Positions 18,954-32,225 are shown, counted from the first letter of the stretch. The stretch is 64,000 nt of DNA from Lineus longissimus (GCF_910592395.1 NC_088325.1:2569501-2633500); one strand, 5' to 3'. Notes: a model not told the origin generated them from the sequence alone. Program-made: numbers and translations.

Positions 18954-20116
18954 CAGACGGGCAACACCCATTCTGGCCTGAGTTGCTGATGCCCGATTTT
19001 AAATGCACCCAGCGAAGATTTTTCAACAAAGCACCAAAAAATCTCTATAAATGTCAAGAAAGCACCTGACCACGAACGATTAATGACTTCCTTCGGATCT
19101 CCGAACATTAACCAAGAGATTGACATCTGACACATATCATTTGATTCAGTAAATTAGATTTAGGGAAATAATCAAGCTCGCATTGAAAGATCGATAAAGA
19201 CGACTTTGTTTACATTTGATTCGGGCGAAACCATGGTCATTTTAATAACTCTAAATAAGCAAATAGGCTGAATAAGTAATGAATGCATTCCAAATCATCC
19301 CAAAATCCGAATGCAAGTATTTAAATTACGAGATACAATGGTTTCATGCAGTACAAGACGATTTCATGAGACTTCATAGAACATTTTTCATTGGGTGTAT
19401 ATAAATAATGACCCGATCGACTGTATGTGACTGTATGTGACTAGGCTAGACCTAAAGAATAATCTAGTCCAGGTAACCTCGACCCTATCCGCGGAGGGTC
19501 GAGGTAGCCTCGTTAATTTACCAGAGGCGAACCATACATGTTCAGTGCATACAGTGGATGCACTGTCATACCGAGCGCTCTGGTATTGCACATTTTTCAC
19601 TTGGATCGAGGTTACCCATCCTACAGAAAAACACATGACCGGACCCCGGAATCTTACGCCCCCAAATAGAGTTCATGACGAGTTCATTGCCGTCAAGTAC
19701 TCGTCTCTGTAATAAGTGAATGGAGGAGATGGGTGAAAGAGTCTAAGAATAATCTAGAACAGAAGAAAACTTAAATCACAAAGTTTGATGAATATTTATA
19801 GACTTTCCATTATGACCAACAGCCCAAATTCCTCAATCTATTATGTGCCACCTCCAGTTCCCCGTGGCGCAGTTGGCATCTTTAGATTTCAGTTGCCACT
19901 ATCAAGACCAACTCATCCCAGTTCGCCCAGACCAGTCTCCCTGGAGTCATGAATTAACAGCTTGTAAATTCTCAGTTCTAGTTTATGTTGTTGTTTGCCC
20001 ACGCAATTGATATAACCTATAGGTCTTCGATGATTTTGTGTGATCTGCTAACTCGGAAATCCAACTCGAATGGTTTGACTAATTTCTGTGATGGCCAAAG
20101 CTATCGAAGCGTTTTG
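18954..20116. other. Unit 3 left part, non-coding
   Basis: Contains the MCQMSISW-type minus frame (18863-19135), the TATATAAA block at 19398 and the conserved block after it. Here the plus frame ending 'HDEFIAVKYSSL' is long (91 codons), but no splice or start context supports it as a gene. Confidence 0.45.
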
Positions 20117-21505
20117 TTAACCAACTGGCGTAAATCGCCCAGCGTATCTTATTGTTTCCCATCTTTAATAGTCCGTACGGGTGATAATAGAACACTATTA
20201 GGTAGCATTACCAGTAAGCGTTCTGTTCGATATTTACTTTGTTTCGTCGGTGTCCGAATATGCCAATTACTGACCGAAACAAAGGTCACCGTATTGATCT
20301 TTGTGACAATTTTCAAAGGAGCCAGAGAAGGTGTCTCTGATAAATGTTACACTGGAAAGTAAGTTTTTGTTTTTATGTAAAAGTAAATACGTTGATGCCT
20401 TTCGATATTTCGAAATGTGAAAAAAAGGCGAGATCGAAAACACTTCCAACCGCGTTCTAGGCTTAGGTAAAACACGATATAGTGCAAGGAATCCATTGTT
20501 AATCCTTTTATAGAATAAGATATGACCTTGTCAACTGACGCAATAATGTCCTTGGGCAATTAGTTCGAATGTTTGCCAACTTTTCAGTTGAAAAGGTGCC
20601 TCCTGCCCGCTTATCCAAGTTATATCAGATACGCGAGAGTCTGATTACGATGACGCAAGTTCTTTTTGAGAATACACCCTATTATAATGGCTTTTTTCAA
20701 GAATTGCGGCTGGGTAAACCTGGATCACAAAGTAGAGCATGGGTGCTGACGAAGTAGGATCATTGTGTCAAAATGACGAGTTAATATCTCAAGCAACTTA
20801 AAGTCAACCGGTTTATAACCTTTTCTCCGGCGCACGTGGTGGAGCAGCTATAATTTCCCGTTGTGAATATCACTGAATATTTTACTAAAACGAGAGAAAA
20901 CAGACACATTATGAACGAGTGCGTAAACATTCCTTTGTTCAGGTTGGTAGACAAGTATATTTCTGAAGGCATGAACATGTCCTCTATCATCTCGATGAAC
21001 AAATCGTATCGAATTAGAATTGTCGTCAAACATAAACAGCCTGGCTTCACATTTACTCAAAATGACTGATACGTCGGGTTTGAAAACGACTGGTTCAGAA
21101 ATTCGGTACGTTTGGGTGTTTTTTCCTGAAAGAGCAGTTGTTAAAGTGTAAGTAGATGAAATGAGAGCTGCACTACTTTTTATTCTTGTTGCCACTGTAC
21201 AGTCAGCCTTTAACCAGGGACCCAGAAACTTCTTGACGGAATGCCATATGGTATGATTTACTGCCACAATTTGTATCAGGTTTGACTTTGAAACGAATTA
21301 TTGCTATACCACGATCGAGTTTTGGCATGTGATAAAACCTTACCTCTAGTTGATACATATGCCATCCTCTAGTAATCGTTACATCTTCCCTCTCCAAACA
21401 TGTTGCCTTCTCACTATGCAGTCGGCAAACATGGCCGTCAGTATGCCCGGGGGTATTAATAGTTTTGCAACTTAGCACCAAAAGCAACACCTTGGATTCT
21501 TTCAT
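20117..21505 (-). pseudogene. Array gene copy 3, pseudogene
   Basis: Exon 1 (21505-21344, 54 codons) is intact and starts MKESKVLLLVLSC, as in copy 1. Exon 2 (21125-20117) is broken: one base is missing just after the acceptor in the A/T run near 21120, which shifts the frame; further shifts lie near 20350, 20450 and 20780; and about 17 bp are deleted near the C-terminus (around 20160). The remaining text mixes type I and type II features, for example a type II-like centre near 20600-20700. It is clearly non-functional as read. Confidence 0.8.
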
Positions 21506-22173
21506 TAGAATTTGTTAATTCGAGTTTTCCATGACGCAGGAAACCGCTTTACAACAAGTGGTCTGTTGCAGCCAATCGACTGCTCGAAGTCGAAAGTACA
21601 ACCTGCTTTATGAAATTTGGTACTATATATTATATGTACTTCCTGTAATCACCTATGCGCCGTCGACGTAACCGCAATAGCTCACCTACCGATCCCGATG
21701 GCCCAGTGGACCAGGCGGCCGCCTCATAAATTGAAGGTCGAGCAGTCACCGGTGACTATAGTTCACCGTGCTTTATGAATTGTGTTACTCAACTTCCTGA
21801 GATGTCACTTTCTTGACGGGCGAATGTGTTGAAAGGCGCTGCTGCTCAAAGGCGTTGCCGCAAGTGCTCAAATACTGAAAGTCGGGCAGTCGCTGGAGTC
21901 GAAGGTACACCGTGCTTTATGGAATGCGGCACTCTGCTATCAAAACACTCTCCCTGGTTTAGGCAATGAGAATACGAATCGCTTTATTGATCAACAGAAA
22001 CATTATGTTTTTTTCACGATGTTGTATCCGATATCTCACTTGCATCGATCGAGTGCGAATTGAAACTAAATGCTGTATTTTTGGGAGAAAATGCCCTCTA
22101 GAAAATTATTTTTTTGGAAGATATCGGGTGTCCCCCGCTCCAAAAAAACGTACGGAGCGTTAACCCGAAATGT
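21506..22173. other. Unit 3 right part: SINE-like block
   Basis: Near-identical to 6471-7138 (offset 15,035 bp). Includes the tRNA-like A box at 21691; no gene seen. Confidence 0.6.
21691..21940 (+). repeat. tRNA-Ser/Leu-like SINE block
   Basis: Duplicate of the block at 6656-6900, with A-box text TGGCCCAGTGG. Confidence 0.5.
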
Positions 22174-22883
22174 CGATGTCAGTAAGTTTTATAAGTGCGG
22201 GAGGGCGTGGGGTGAGGAAAATAACCAAACAGACGTCATCGCCCCGGTTATTCAGACCTCAAAACAGACGGGCAGCTCACATTCTGACCTGAGTTGCTGA
22301 TGCCAGATTTTATATGCACCCAGCGAAAATTTTTCAATAAAGCAACAGAAAATCTCTTTCAATGTCAAGAAAGCACCTGACCACGAACGATTAATGACTT
22401 CCTTCGGATCTCCGAACATTAACCAAGAGATTGACATCTGACACATATCATTTGATTCAGTCAGGTAGATTTAGGTAAAAGGCAAGCTCGCATTCAAAGA
22501 TAGATAAAGACAACTTTGTTTACATTTGATTCGGGCGAAACCACGGTCATTTGAATAACTCTAAATAAGCAAATAGGCTGAATAAGTAATGAATGCATTC
22601 CAAATCTTCCCAAAATCCGAATGCAAGTATTTAAATTACGAGATACAATGGTTTCATGCAGAGCAAGAGGATTTTATGAGACTTCATAGAAAATTATATT
22701 GGGTGTATATAAATAATGACCCGATCGACTGTATGTGACTGTCTCTGACTCTGCAGACAACTAGGCTAGACCTAAAGAATAATCTAGTCCAGGTAACCTC
22801 GACCCTATCCGCTGCAAAGCAGAGGGTCGAGGAAGCCTCGTTGATTTAAACGATGTGAACCATGCATTTTCAGTGCATACAGT

Positions 22884-24603
22884 TTGTTTCGACGAAGGTT
22901 CGGATACCAATAAACAACAGGGACGGTAGAATTCGAACAAACACTGGACCCACCTGGTTATGGCTGTTGTTTCTAATTCCAATGGCAGCACCCTTCACGG
23001 TTGTTGATACCAGTACCAATCAGCTGCCCTGGAGACTATGTCATCACGCCCTTGGCCTTACACCCTGTTGCTAGCCCGTGGGCGGCGCAATATCTAGAAG
23101 AGGTTCTGGGTTCCTCTCAAACCCCGCGCTTGACCAACAAGCGGGCTAAGTATATTTTTGATAATGGATATGTTTATAGTTTTGTACAATAATGCACATA
23201 TACGTATGTCGACTATAGTTTGATATATAATGTTGAATATTAACAATACATGATGGTTTGATATATTATGTTGAATATTAACAATACATGGATGAGCTAT
23301 ACTGTTCTGACTAATAAGTCGAATTTTAAACAAGGAATCAATTAAATCTTTTTTGGTTTTTGTCATAGGCAATATAAGTAACAAGGTGATACAACTAGAA
23401 CTTTGGTTCTTACTAAATGTAAGATGGTGTTGATGGGCGAACCCATTTTGACCCAATGTCAGTTTATTAAAATACTATCACGGACGTAAACCTAAACTGG
23501 CGGCGTGTAAACGAAGGAGATGTACGACAGCGGAATGCCAATTATAATTCCGGCTATCGAGCAATGTAGACACGAATGCTATTTGCTAGTAGTCGAATAA
23601 ATTCAACTACAAATTCAACCACAATGGCCGAATCGAATGTCTACTACGAAGTATGCTAGAAGTGCTTGAATGCACTATTTAGAACATGACGTCACCGATA
23701 AACGCCTAGTTCTGTAAACAAGAAAACAACCAAATTTATATAACACGCCTACAATTTAGGTGCTTAAAGAATGGTGGCCCTTCCGTTCAACCCGGAAACA
23801 ACGACTAGAACCGAGCATCAAGACCCATCCAACGATGACATATGCAACCACAGGACATTCTAACACACCATCACGAAGGACTATAATTATTAGTCCAGAC
23901 CTAAGCATATATGACATAAATAGTAAGATAACCCAACCAACTGGAAAACCAGAACAGTGCATGAAACGTCAACGATATAAAATCTGTCCACAACAAATGC
24001 GAAGACAAAACCTACAGGCCTACGAAACCGTCAGAATAGGTATAATACTATACGAATGCATGAGCTAGCGTGTAGCACAATTTTGCACATACACAAGGGA
24101 GAAATCCCATACAAAGCGATTATGTCAATACACAGGTTTGGAAACGTAATCAAAACATGAGCTCACAAACAAAATGGCGGCTCAATTTAAGTGCATGTCA
24201 TTACGACATTACGAAGTGGAGTGACGAAAACTACGCCCTACTGACTCCCAGTCAAATTTTGGAATTAAAAAGAGAAAATATCGGAATAATCCTTCCAGGA
24301 CCTTCAAACTTCAACTTCCTTCAACGAACCGCCTCCAAACAGAATAACATGGCACAGGATTCCAACCAGGACGAATGATACAAATAAAAACACAGGAAAC
24401 CCGGGAAGAACGAAAAGGCCGTGTGCTCCCTGCTGGGCCCTAGCAGAATGAGAGCGAAAACCTAGTGCGAGGCCGTGATCTCGCGTAGTTTTATTAATTT
24501 TATAATATTTCTTTTTTATTTGACTCCCATGAGCCTCTATTAAAATGGCGTCCGTTTGTTTACAATTACTATAGCACATGAGGAAATGGCACTTCGCCAA
24601 AAC
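22884..24603. mobile_element. Element X, copy in unit 4
   Basis: 1720 bp, same position and same ACAGT flanks (22879-22883, 24604-24608) as in unit 2, so it arrived by segmental duplication and not by a second insertion. The first open frame is shortened by a 1-bp deletion; the second (24157-24378) is open. Confidence 0.7.
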
Positions 24604-25154
24604 ACAGTGGATGCACAGTCATACAAAGCGCTCTGGTATCGCAGATTATTCACTTGGATCGAGGTTACCCGTCAAACAGAAAAACAAAACGCCCCCAAAT
24701 CGAGTTCATGACGAGTTTATTGCCGTCAAGTACTCGACTCTGAAATCTGTAAATGGAGGAGACTGGAGAAAGAGACTAAGCATGATCTAGAACAAAAGAA
24801 AACTTAAATCACAAAGTTTGATGAATATTTATAGACTTTCCATTATGACCAACAGCCCCAATTCCTCAATCTGTCATGTGTCACCTCCAATTCCCGTGGC
24901 GCAGTTGCCATCTTTAGATTTCAGTTGCCACTATCAAGACCAACTCATACCAGTTCGCCCACACCAGTCTCCCTGTAGTCATGACTTCACAGCTTGTGAA
25001 TTCTCAGTTCTAGTTCTAGTTTATGTTGTTGTTCGCCCTCGCAATTGATATAGACTATAGGTCTTTGATGATTTAGTGTGATCTGCTTCCTCGGAAATCC
25101 AACTCGAATGGTTCGACTAATTTCTGTGATGGCCAAACCTCTCGAAGCGTTTTG
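24604..25154. other. Unit 4 block between element X and the gene
   Basis: Near-identical to 9570-10120. No gene seen. Confidence 0.5.
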
Positions 25155-26577
25155 CTAACCAACTGGCGTGAACCGCCTAGCGTATTTTAATGTCTTCTTA
25201 CTCTGTCCTTTACTCATATCTTTAATTGTCTGTACTGGTGATAATAGAACGCTATTAGGTAGCAGTACTAGTCTGCGTTCTTTTCGATATTTACGTTGTT
25301 TCCGCGGTATCCAAATACGCAAATTACTGACCGAAACAATGGTCACCTTATTAATCTTTGTTACAGTTTTCAATGGAGCCAGAGGAGAGCATATGTCTCT
25401 GATAAATGTTACACTGGAAAGTAAGTTTTTGTTTCTATGTGAAAATAAAAGCGTTGATTCCTTTCGATAGTCCGAAAAGTGAAAAGTTTGTACATACGGG
25501 ACCAACAACACTTCCAACCGCATTCTCGGTTGAGGAAAGACACGATATAGTGCAAGGAATCCTTCCTTTATCATTTTATAGAATAAGATATGACCTTGTC
25601 GACTTACGAAATAATGTCTAGTTTTGGCATTGCGTTCGAAACTTTGCCAATTATTCAGTTCAAAAAGTGCATTCTGCCCGCGCATCCAAGTTATATTAAA
25701 TATGGAGAGAAAAGGACGACGATAGCTTCCTTTGACAGCGCCAGCTATTACAAAGATGTTTTTCAAGACAATTAGCACGTCAATTGAAAAATGTTTAGTT
25801 GAACATGGGTGATGACGAGGTAGGATTATTGTGTGAAAATGACGAGTTGATATATCAAACAACTTAAATACAACCGGTTTGTATCCACTTTCCCGGCGCA
25901 CGTAGTAGAGCAGCCATAATTTCCCGTTGAGAATATCACTGAACATTTTCGTAAAACGAGAGGAAACAGACACATTATGAACGAGTGCATAAACATTCCT
26001 TTGTTCAGGTTGGTAGACAAGTATATTTCTTAAGGCATGAACTTGTCCTCTACCATCTCGATGAACAAATAGTATCGAATTAGAATAGTCGTCAAACATA
26101 AACAGCCTGGCTTCATATTTACTCAAAATGACTGATACGGGGGGTTTGAAAACAACTGGTTCAGAAACTCTGTACATTTGGGTTCTTTTTTCCTGAAAGA
26201 GCAGTTGTTAAAGTGTAAGTAGATGAGAGCTGCACTGCTTTCATTCTTGTTCCCACAGTACAGTGAGCCTATAACCAGGGACCAAGAAACTTCTGTACGG
26301 AATGCCTAATGGTATGATTTACTACCACAATTTGTATCATGTTTGACTTTGAGACGGATTATTGCTATACATGATCAAGTCTTTGCATGTGATAAAACCT
26401 TACCTCTAGTTGATACATAAGCCATCCTGTAGTAATCGTTACATCCTCCCTCTCCAAACATGTTGCCTTCTCACTGTGCAGTCGGCAAACATGGCCGCCA
26501 TCATGCCCTCGGGTATTAATAGTTTTGCAACTTAGCACCAAAAAGCAAACAAATGCGCAATGACACCTCGACTGCAT
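25155..26577 (-). CDS. Array gene copy 4: putative secreted protein, family unknown (type I centre)
   Basis: Exon 1 is 26577-26404 (58 codons, MQSRCHCAFVCFLVLSC signal peptide) and exon 2 is 26192-25155 (345 codons plus stop); the intron is 211 bp and phase 0, giving about 403 aa. It differs from copy 2 at scattered positions, often by amino-acid replacement ('HFHTIILPRHHPCS', 'DVLIVLKNIFVIAGAVKG'), yet the whole frame is open. Sequons HNVS and FNIT and the C-terminal block ending ARRFTPVG are kept. Against copy 7, the changes I counted over ~200 bp of the centre fall mostly at minus-strand third codon positions, which supports this strand as coding. Confidence 0.75.
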
Positions 26578-27660
26578 GTTTTTGTCAGCAAAACTTGGCT
26601 GAATTATTTCTCGATCATGTGTAACCTTTTTGTAAAACCTGCTTTGGGTTGGGACCATTGTCAGTTATTACCGAAAATGTACGAGACCACTATATCAAAG
26701 ACAAGGCATGATCATGACCACTAGGCAGTATTAATAAACGTTACATTAATTCATCCAACATCTTGACCTAATTCAATCAAAGATCTGATTTGCTTTTTTC
26801 AAACAACAACATTTCAACATGAGAGAGCATCAGAACTATTTCTGTGAAGCCGAAATAGTGCCGATATTTTACAAATACATGTAATTCAATTTTATAACAA
26901 ACATTATTGACGGCTGTTACTGTAGAAGAATTATAATAAAACACACCGTGGCAACACCTTGGATACTTTTATTGAATTTCCCATTTGCAAGCAACAAGTT
27001 GGCGATGATCGTTCTGCTGGACAATTGATCCGGGTATTTCCGAGTATGATTAGGACAAGCGAACATCGCCGAAAAGAAGAGGACTAAACTGAATGGGAGA
27101 CTGTCGTACGAACGCACAAACTGAATCCAAACATGCTCGCGCGCTGCAGTGACGGCAAACTCTCCACAAGTTGAACCTTTGCCCGAGATGCCACTTCAAA
27201 GATTATATTTCATTCCTTTATACTTCATTTTTGCAATTTATAGTCGATCCTTTTATCACTTGAATTACCCTGAAACAGCGTAGTATTCAAATTACTATAC
27301 CGGCTACTGGTCGCTGGATATTGACAATAGACCCGACGAAAATCTTTGTTGGTTGGTGAAATTAAGGGGCGAATGGTTTGAAAGCCGCTGCCGTACAGTT
27401 TTTTTTGAAAATATTGCTAACAAATCTTAAAATTTCCTGGGTCATTATATCATGTGAAGAACGAAATCAATATGCAGAGGTTTAGAGTTTTTCCAACAAT
27501 TTTTTCCCATTTTTGGCCCACCCGGTATCATAACGAACATGTTGTAGTTTCTTCTCAAAGCTCGTGAGTGTCAGGAAGGCAGTGGGAATCAAATTCTCCA
27601 TTCAAAAGTCAGGAAGAAATAGCATTCGCATGGTATTGGGAGCCTACTTGCCGTCGACGT
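26578..27660. other. Unit 4 upstream region of gene copy 4
   Basis: Contains the open segment 26917-27117 (AMFACPNHT type) and a decayed YHLNYPET segment with an in-frame stop (about 27240-27430). No MITE here; it reads through the empty CCGG site near 26910. Confidence 0.5.
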
Positions 27661-27675
27661 AACCGTTCACATACC

Positions 27676-27850
27676 GATCCCGATGGCCCAGTGGCTCAGG
27701 CGTCCGCCTCAGAAATGGAAGGTCGAGCAGTCGTGAGAGTCGAAGGTACACCGTGCTTTATGAAATGAGGCACTCTACTATTAAAACAATCGCCCTGGTT
27801 CAGGCAATGAGGCTACGCATCGCTTTATTGATCAACAGAAACATAATGTG
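27676..27850 (+). repeat. tRNA-Ser/Leu-like SINE block
   Basis: The A-box fit TGGCCCAGTGG is followed by CTCAGGCGTCCGCCTC, close to the tRNA-Ser D-arm/anticodon-arm pattern, then AGTCGAAGG at the B-box position. Confidence 0.5.
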
Positions 27851-27981
27851 TTTTTCAGGATGTTTGTCCGATATCTCACATGAATCAATCGAGTGTGGAT
27901 TGAAACTAAAAGCTGTATTGTTGGGAGACAATGCCCTACTAGAAAATTCTTCTTTTACTCTCTTGTAGTGAGGGAAACAAG

Positions 27982-29066
27982 AAATACATACGTGTAGTCC
28001 AAGTTTAATGTTATCATTGCGACGAGTTGTAAATGCTTATACATTTACAAACTTTCAAAAAAATGACTTCTTAAAAAAAGCTTAAGCATTTTAAAATAAT
28101 AATTTGCCATATGATATAAAACCTTCATAAATCGTCAGAAAGGTTTTATAGACAAGAAATATGAGTACTCAAATGAGCAACGTTTCCATGGAAACTGATC
28201 GGCTCCACATTTTCGACCAATTATGATTCGCAAAATGCATATGGCCGTACCAATTTCATGTCAACACATTCACTCTAAAGGTTGTAAAATGATGACTTTA
28301 TCCAATGGCCACTTTTTCCATAGGGTTTATATAAATAATGACCCGATTGACTGTATGAGACTGCCTGTTACTCTGCAGACAACTAGGCTGGACCAAAAGA
28401 ATAATCTAGTCCAGGTAACCTCGACCCTATCCGCCGCAATGCAGATGGTCGAGGAAGCCTCGTTGATTTACCCGAGGTGAACCATACATTTTCAGTGCAT
28501 ACAGTGGATGCACTGTTATATCAAACGCTCTGGTATTGTAGATTATTCACTTGGATGGAGGTGACCCATCCTACAGAAAAACACGTGGCCGGTCACCGGA
28601 ATCTTACGCCCCCAAATCGAGTTCATGACGAGTTCATTGCCGTCAAGTACTCGTCTCTGTAATGAGTGAATGGAGGAGACTGGTGAACGAGTCTAAGAAT
28701 AATCTAGAACAGAAGAAAACTGAAATCACAAAGTTTGATGAATATTTATAGACTTTCCATTATGACCAACAGCCCCAATTCCTCAATCTATCATGTGCCA
28801 CCTCCAATTCCCCGTGGCGCATTTGCCATCTTTAGATTTCAGTTGCCATTATCAAGACCAACTCATACCAGTTCGCTCACACCAGTCTCCCTGGAGTCAT
28901 GCATTTACAGCTTGTAAATTCTCAGTTCTAGTTGATGTTGTTGTTTGCCCTCGCAATTGATATAGCCTATAGGTCTTCGATGATTTTGTGTGATCTGCTT
29001 CCTCGGAAATCCTACTCGAATGGTTTTATTAATTTCTGTGATGGCCAAACCTCTCGAAGCGTTTTG
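27982..29066. other. Unit 5 left part, non-coding
   Basis: Shares 'atacgtgtagtccaag' and following text with units 1 and 6, then the TATA-like block and the block after it. A plus frame (28477-28662, ending 'HDEFIAVKYSSL') resembles those of units 1 and 3, but no gene is called. Confidence 0.45.
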
Positions 29067-30483
29067 CTAACCAACTGGGGTAAACCGTCTAGCGTATTTT
29101 ATTGTCTCCTTGCTCTGTCCTTTACCCATATCTTTAATAGTTCGTACGGGCGATAATAGAACGCTATTAGGTAGCATTACTATTCTGCGTTCGTTTCTAT
29201 ATTTACTTTGTTTCCGCGGTATCCCAATATGCCAATTCCTGACCGAAACAAAGGTCACCGTATTGATCTTTGTGACAGTTTTCAAAGGAGCCAGAGGAGA
29301 GCATATGTCTCTGATAAATGTTACACTGGAGAAGAAGTTTTTGTTTCCGTGTAAAAATAAAGTCGTCGATGCCTTTCGATAGTTCCAAAAGTAAAAATAA
29401 CGCGGGATCGAAAACACTTCCAATCGCGTTCTAGGCTTAGGAAAGGCACGATATAATGCAAGAAATCCTTTATCTGGCCTTTTATAGAGTAAGATATGAC
29501 CTTGTCTACTGACGCAATAATATCCCAGGGCAGGCTGTCTTACTGTTCGCCAACTATTCAGTTTATAAGGCGCCTCCTGCCCACCTATCCAAGTTATATC
29601 AGATACGGCGAGAGTCTGACGACGCCAGGTCCGTTTGATAACACAACCTATTACAATGGTTTTTTTCAAGAGAAGCGGCTGGGTAAACATGGATCCCCTA
29701 GCTGAACATGGGTGATGACGAGGTAGGATTATTGTATCATGACAACCAGATAATATCTCAAGCAACTTAAAGACAACCGGTTTATATCCTCTTCTCCGGC
29801 GCACGCGGTGGAGCAGCCATAATTTCCCGTTGTTAATATCACTGAACATTTCAGTAAAACGAGAGGAAACAGACACATTATGAACGAGTGCGTAAACATT
29901 CCTTTGTTCAGGTTGGTAGACAAGTATATTTCTTAAGGCATGAACATGTCCTCTATCATCTCGATGAACAAATAGTATCAAATTAGAATTGTCATCAAAC
30001 ATAAACAGCCTGGCTTCATATTTACTCAAAATGACTGACACGGGGGGGGTTGAAAAGGACTGGTTCAGAAATTCGGTACGTTTGGGTGCTTTTTTCCTGA
30101 AAGAGCAGTTGTTAAAGTGTAAGTAGATGAGAGCTGCACTGCTTTTCATTCTTGTTACCACAGTACAGTGAGCCTTTAACCAGGGACCAAGAAACTTCTG
30201 GACGGAATGCCTAATGGTATGATTTACTGCCACAATTAAAATCATGTTTGACTTTGAGACGGATTTTAACCTAACTACGATCGAGTTTTGGCATGTGATA
30301 AAACCTTACCTCTGGTTGATACATAAGCCATCCTCTAGTAATCTTTACATCCTTCCTCTCAAAACATGCTGCCTTCTCACTGTGCAGTCGGCAAACATGG
30401 CCGTCATTATGCCCTGGGGTGTTAATAGTTTTGCAACTTAGCACCAAAAAGCAAACAAATGCGCAATGACACCTCGACCGCAT
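29067..30483 (-). pseudogene. Array gene copy 5: probably frameshifted (type II centre)
   Basis: Exon 1 (30483-30310, 58 codons, MRSRCHCAFVCFLVLSC) is intact. Exon 2 (30096-29067) is open for over 320 codons from the 'YEARLFMFDD' region to the stop. But near 30044 the G/C run is net 1 bp longer than in the other copies, so splicing at the usual acceptor would put the start of exon 2 out of frame. The long frame can be read only from within the intron. The centre is type II ('FTQPLLLKKTIVIGCV', 'WIGGQEAPYKLNSW', 'ILLYKRPDKGFLALYRAF'). Either a very young pseudogene or a copy using another acceptor. Confidence 0.6.
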
Positions 30484-31499
30484 GTTTTTATCAGCAAAAC
30501 TTGCCTGAATTATTTCTCGATCATGTGTAACCTTCTTGTAAATCCTGCTTTGGGTTGGGATCATTGTCAGTTATTGCCGAAAATATACGAGACCACTATA
30601 TCAAACACAGGGTATGATCATGACCACTGGGCAGTATTAATAAACGTTGCATTAATTCATCCATTATCTTGACCTATTCAATAAAAAATCTGATTGGCTT
30701 TTTCAAACAACAACATTTCAACATGAGAGAGCATCAAAACTAAATCTGTGAAGCCGAATTAGTGCCGATATTTTACAAATGCATGTAATTCAACTTGATA
30801 AGAAGAATTATTGCCGGCTATTACTGTAGAAGAATTATAATGAAACACACCGTGGCAACACCTTGGATACTTTTATTGAATTTCCCATTTGTAAGCAACA
30901 TATTGGCGATGATCGCTCGACCGGACAATTGATCCGGGTATTTCCGAGTATGATTAGGACAAGCGAACATTGCCGAAAGGAAGGGGACTAAACTGAATGG
31001 GGGACTGCCGTACGAACGCACAAACTGAATCCAAACATGCTCGCTGCAGTGACGGCAAACTCTCCACAAGTTGAACCTCTGCCCGATATGATTCATTATA
31101 ATATTTGATTCATTTCTGCTTTCTTTTTGCCATCTATAGTCGATCCTATTATCACTTGAATTACCCTGAAACAGCGTGGTATTCAAATTACTATACCGGC
31201 TACTGGCCGCCGGATATTGACAATAGACCCGACGAAAATCTTCGTTGGTTGGTGAAATTAAGGGGCGAATTTTTTGAAAGGCGCTGCTGCAGTTTCTTTG
31301 AAATTATTGCTAACGAATCTTAAAATTTCCTGCCTCATTATATCATGCGGATGAACGAAATCAATATGCAGAGGTTTAGAGTTTTTCGGACAAATTTGTT
31401 CCATCGGAGGAATCGAATTCTCCATTCAAATGTCGGTAAGAAACGGCCTTCGCATGATATTTGGAGCCTACATGCCGTCGACGCAACCGCTCACATATC
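30484..31499. other. Unit 5 upstream region of gene copy 5
   Basis: Contains the open minus segment 30821-31186 and the open plus segment 31105-31323 (YHLNYPET type), which overlap on opposite strands. No MITE. No promoter recognised. Confidence 0.45.
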
Positions 31500-31800
31500 G
31501 ATCCCGATGGCCCAGTGGCTCAGGCATCCGCCTCAGAAATGGAAGGTCGAGCAGTCGTGGAAGTCGAAGGTACACCGTGCTTTATGAAATTTGGCACTGT
31601 ACATAGTTATGTACTTCCTGTAATTACCTATATGCCCGGTCGACGTAACCGCAATTGTTCACCTACCGATCCCGATGGCTCTGTGGCCCAGGCGACCGCC
31701 TCATCAATGGAAGGTAGAGCAGTCGTGGAAGTCGAAGGTACACAGTGCTTTATGAAATGCGGCACTCTACTATTAAAACACTCTCCCTGGTTCAGGAAAC
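31500..31800 (+). repeat. Two tandem tRNA-Ser/Leu-like SINE blocks
   Basis: A-box-like text at 31500 (TGGCCCAGTGG) and again at 31668 (TGGCTCTGTGG), 168 bp apart, each followed by a GTCGAAGGT core and a shared 'ctttatgaaat' end. By chance both repeats are in one plus reading frame (31461-31823), but the 164-bp spacing in unit 6 breaks any common frame, so I read this as a tRNA-derived repeat. Confidence 0.5.
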
Positions 31801-31976
31801 GAGGCTACGCATTGCTTTATTGATCAACAGAAACATAATGTTTTTTTCAAGATGTTGTCTCCGATATCTCTCATGCATCGATCGAGTGCGGATTGAAACT
31901 AAATGCTGTATTGTTAGGAGACAATGCCTAGGAAATTAATTTTTTTCTTTCTTGTAGGGAGGGAAACAATAAATAC

Positions 31977-31980
31977 ATAC
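31977..31980. other. Gypsy target site duplication, left
   Basis: ATAC immediately before the LTR, repeated at 38391-38394. Uninterrupted sites (about 27978) read 'acatacgtgtag'. Confidence 0.85.
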
Positions 31981-32225
31981 TGTTACGATAGGTCTTAGTC
32001 AATCACACAAAACGTAACACAAAACGAACTACACAAGTCCATTGCACAAATGAACACAAGATCGATTCAAAGAACTACCGATAAGTGTATTTAAAACTGG
32101 TACAAAAACTATTTATAACGAATTTACATCTTTTGACAGTAACACCATCTTACCCGACGACTTGCGTCGTCTCCAACCAATTCCTAACCGGCCGGGATGA
32201 CCGTAGACAACCGAAGGATGTCACA
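31981..32225 (-). repeat. Gypsy 3' LTR (sense minus)
   Basis: 245 bp, TGTTACGATAGG...GGATGTCACA. It differs from the 5' LTR by scattered substitutions (e.g. 'accatcttaccc' versus 'gccatcccaccc'). Confidence 0.9.

Larger units (their letters stand above)
18954..22173. repeat. Tandem array unit 3
   Basis: The most compact unit (about 3.2 kb), with a pseudogene copy of the array gene. From about 21240 onward it is near-identical to unit 1 from 6205, starting the 15.03-kb-offset duplication that continues into unit 4. Confidence 0.85.
22174..27981. repeat. Tandem array unit 4
   Basis: 5.8 kb; contains the second copy of element X, an intact array gene copy, a conserved open segment and a SINE-like block. 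Its left ~4 kb duplicates unit 2. Confidence 0.85.
27982..31980. repeat. Tandem array unit 5
   Basis: About 4 kb. The left part is shortened: the MCQMSISW region is deleted, so 'atccaatggccactttttcc' runs directly into the TATA block at 28328. It ends at the gypsy insertion site (TSD atac, 31977-31980). Confidence 0.85.

Noticed and set aside
31461-31823. 120-codon plus frame with two in-frame repeats (DPDGPVAQASASEMEGRAVV type)
   Set aside because: The repeat is the tRNA-like block. Its two copies are 168 bp apart here but 164 bp apart in unit 6, so the shared frame is chance.
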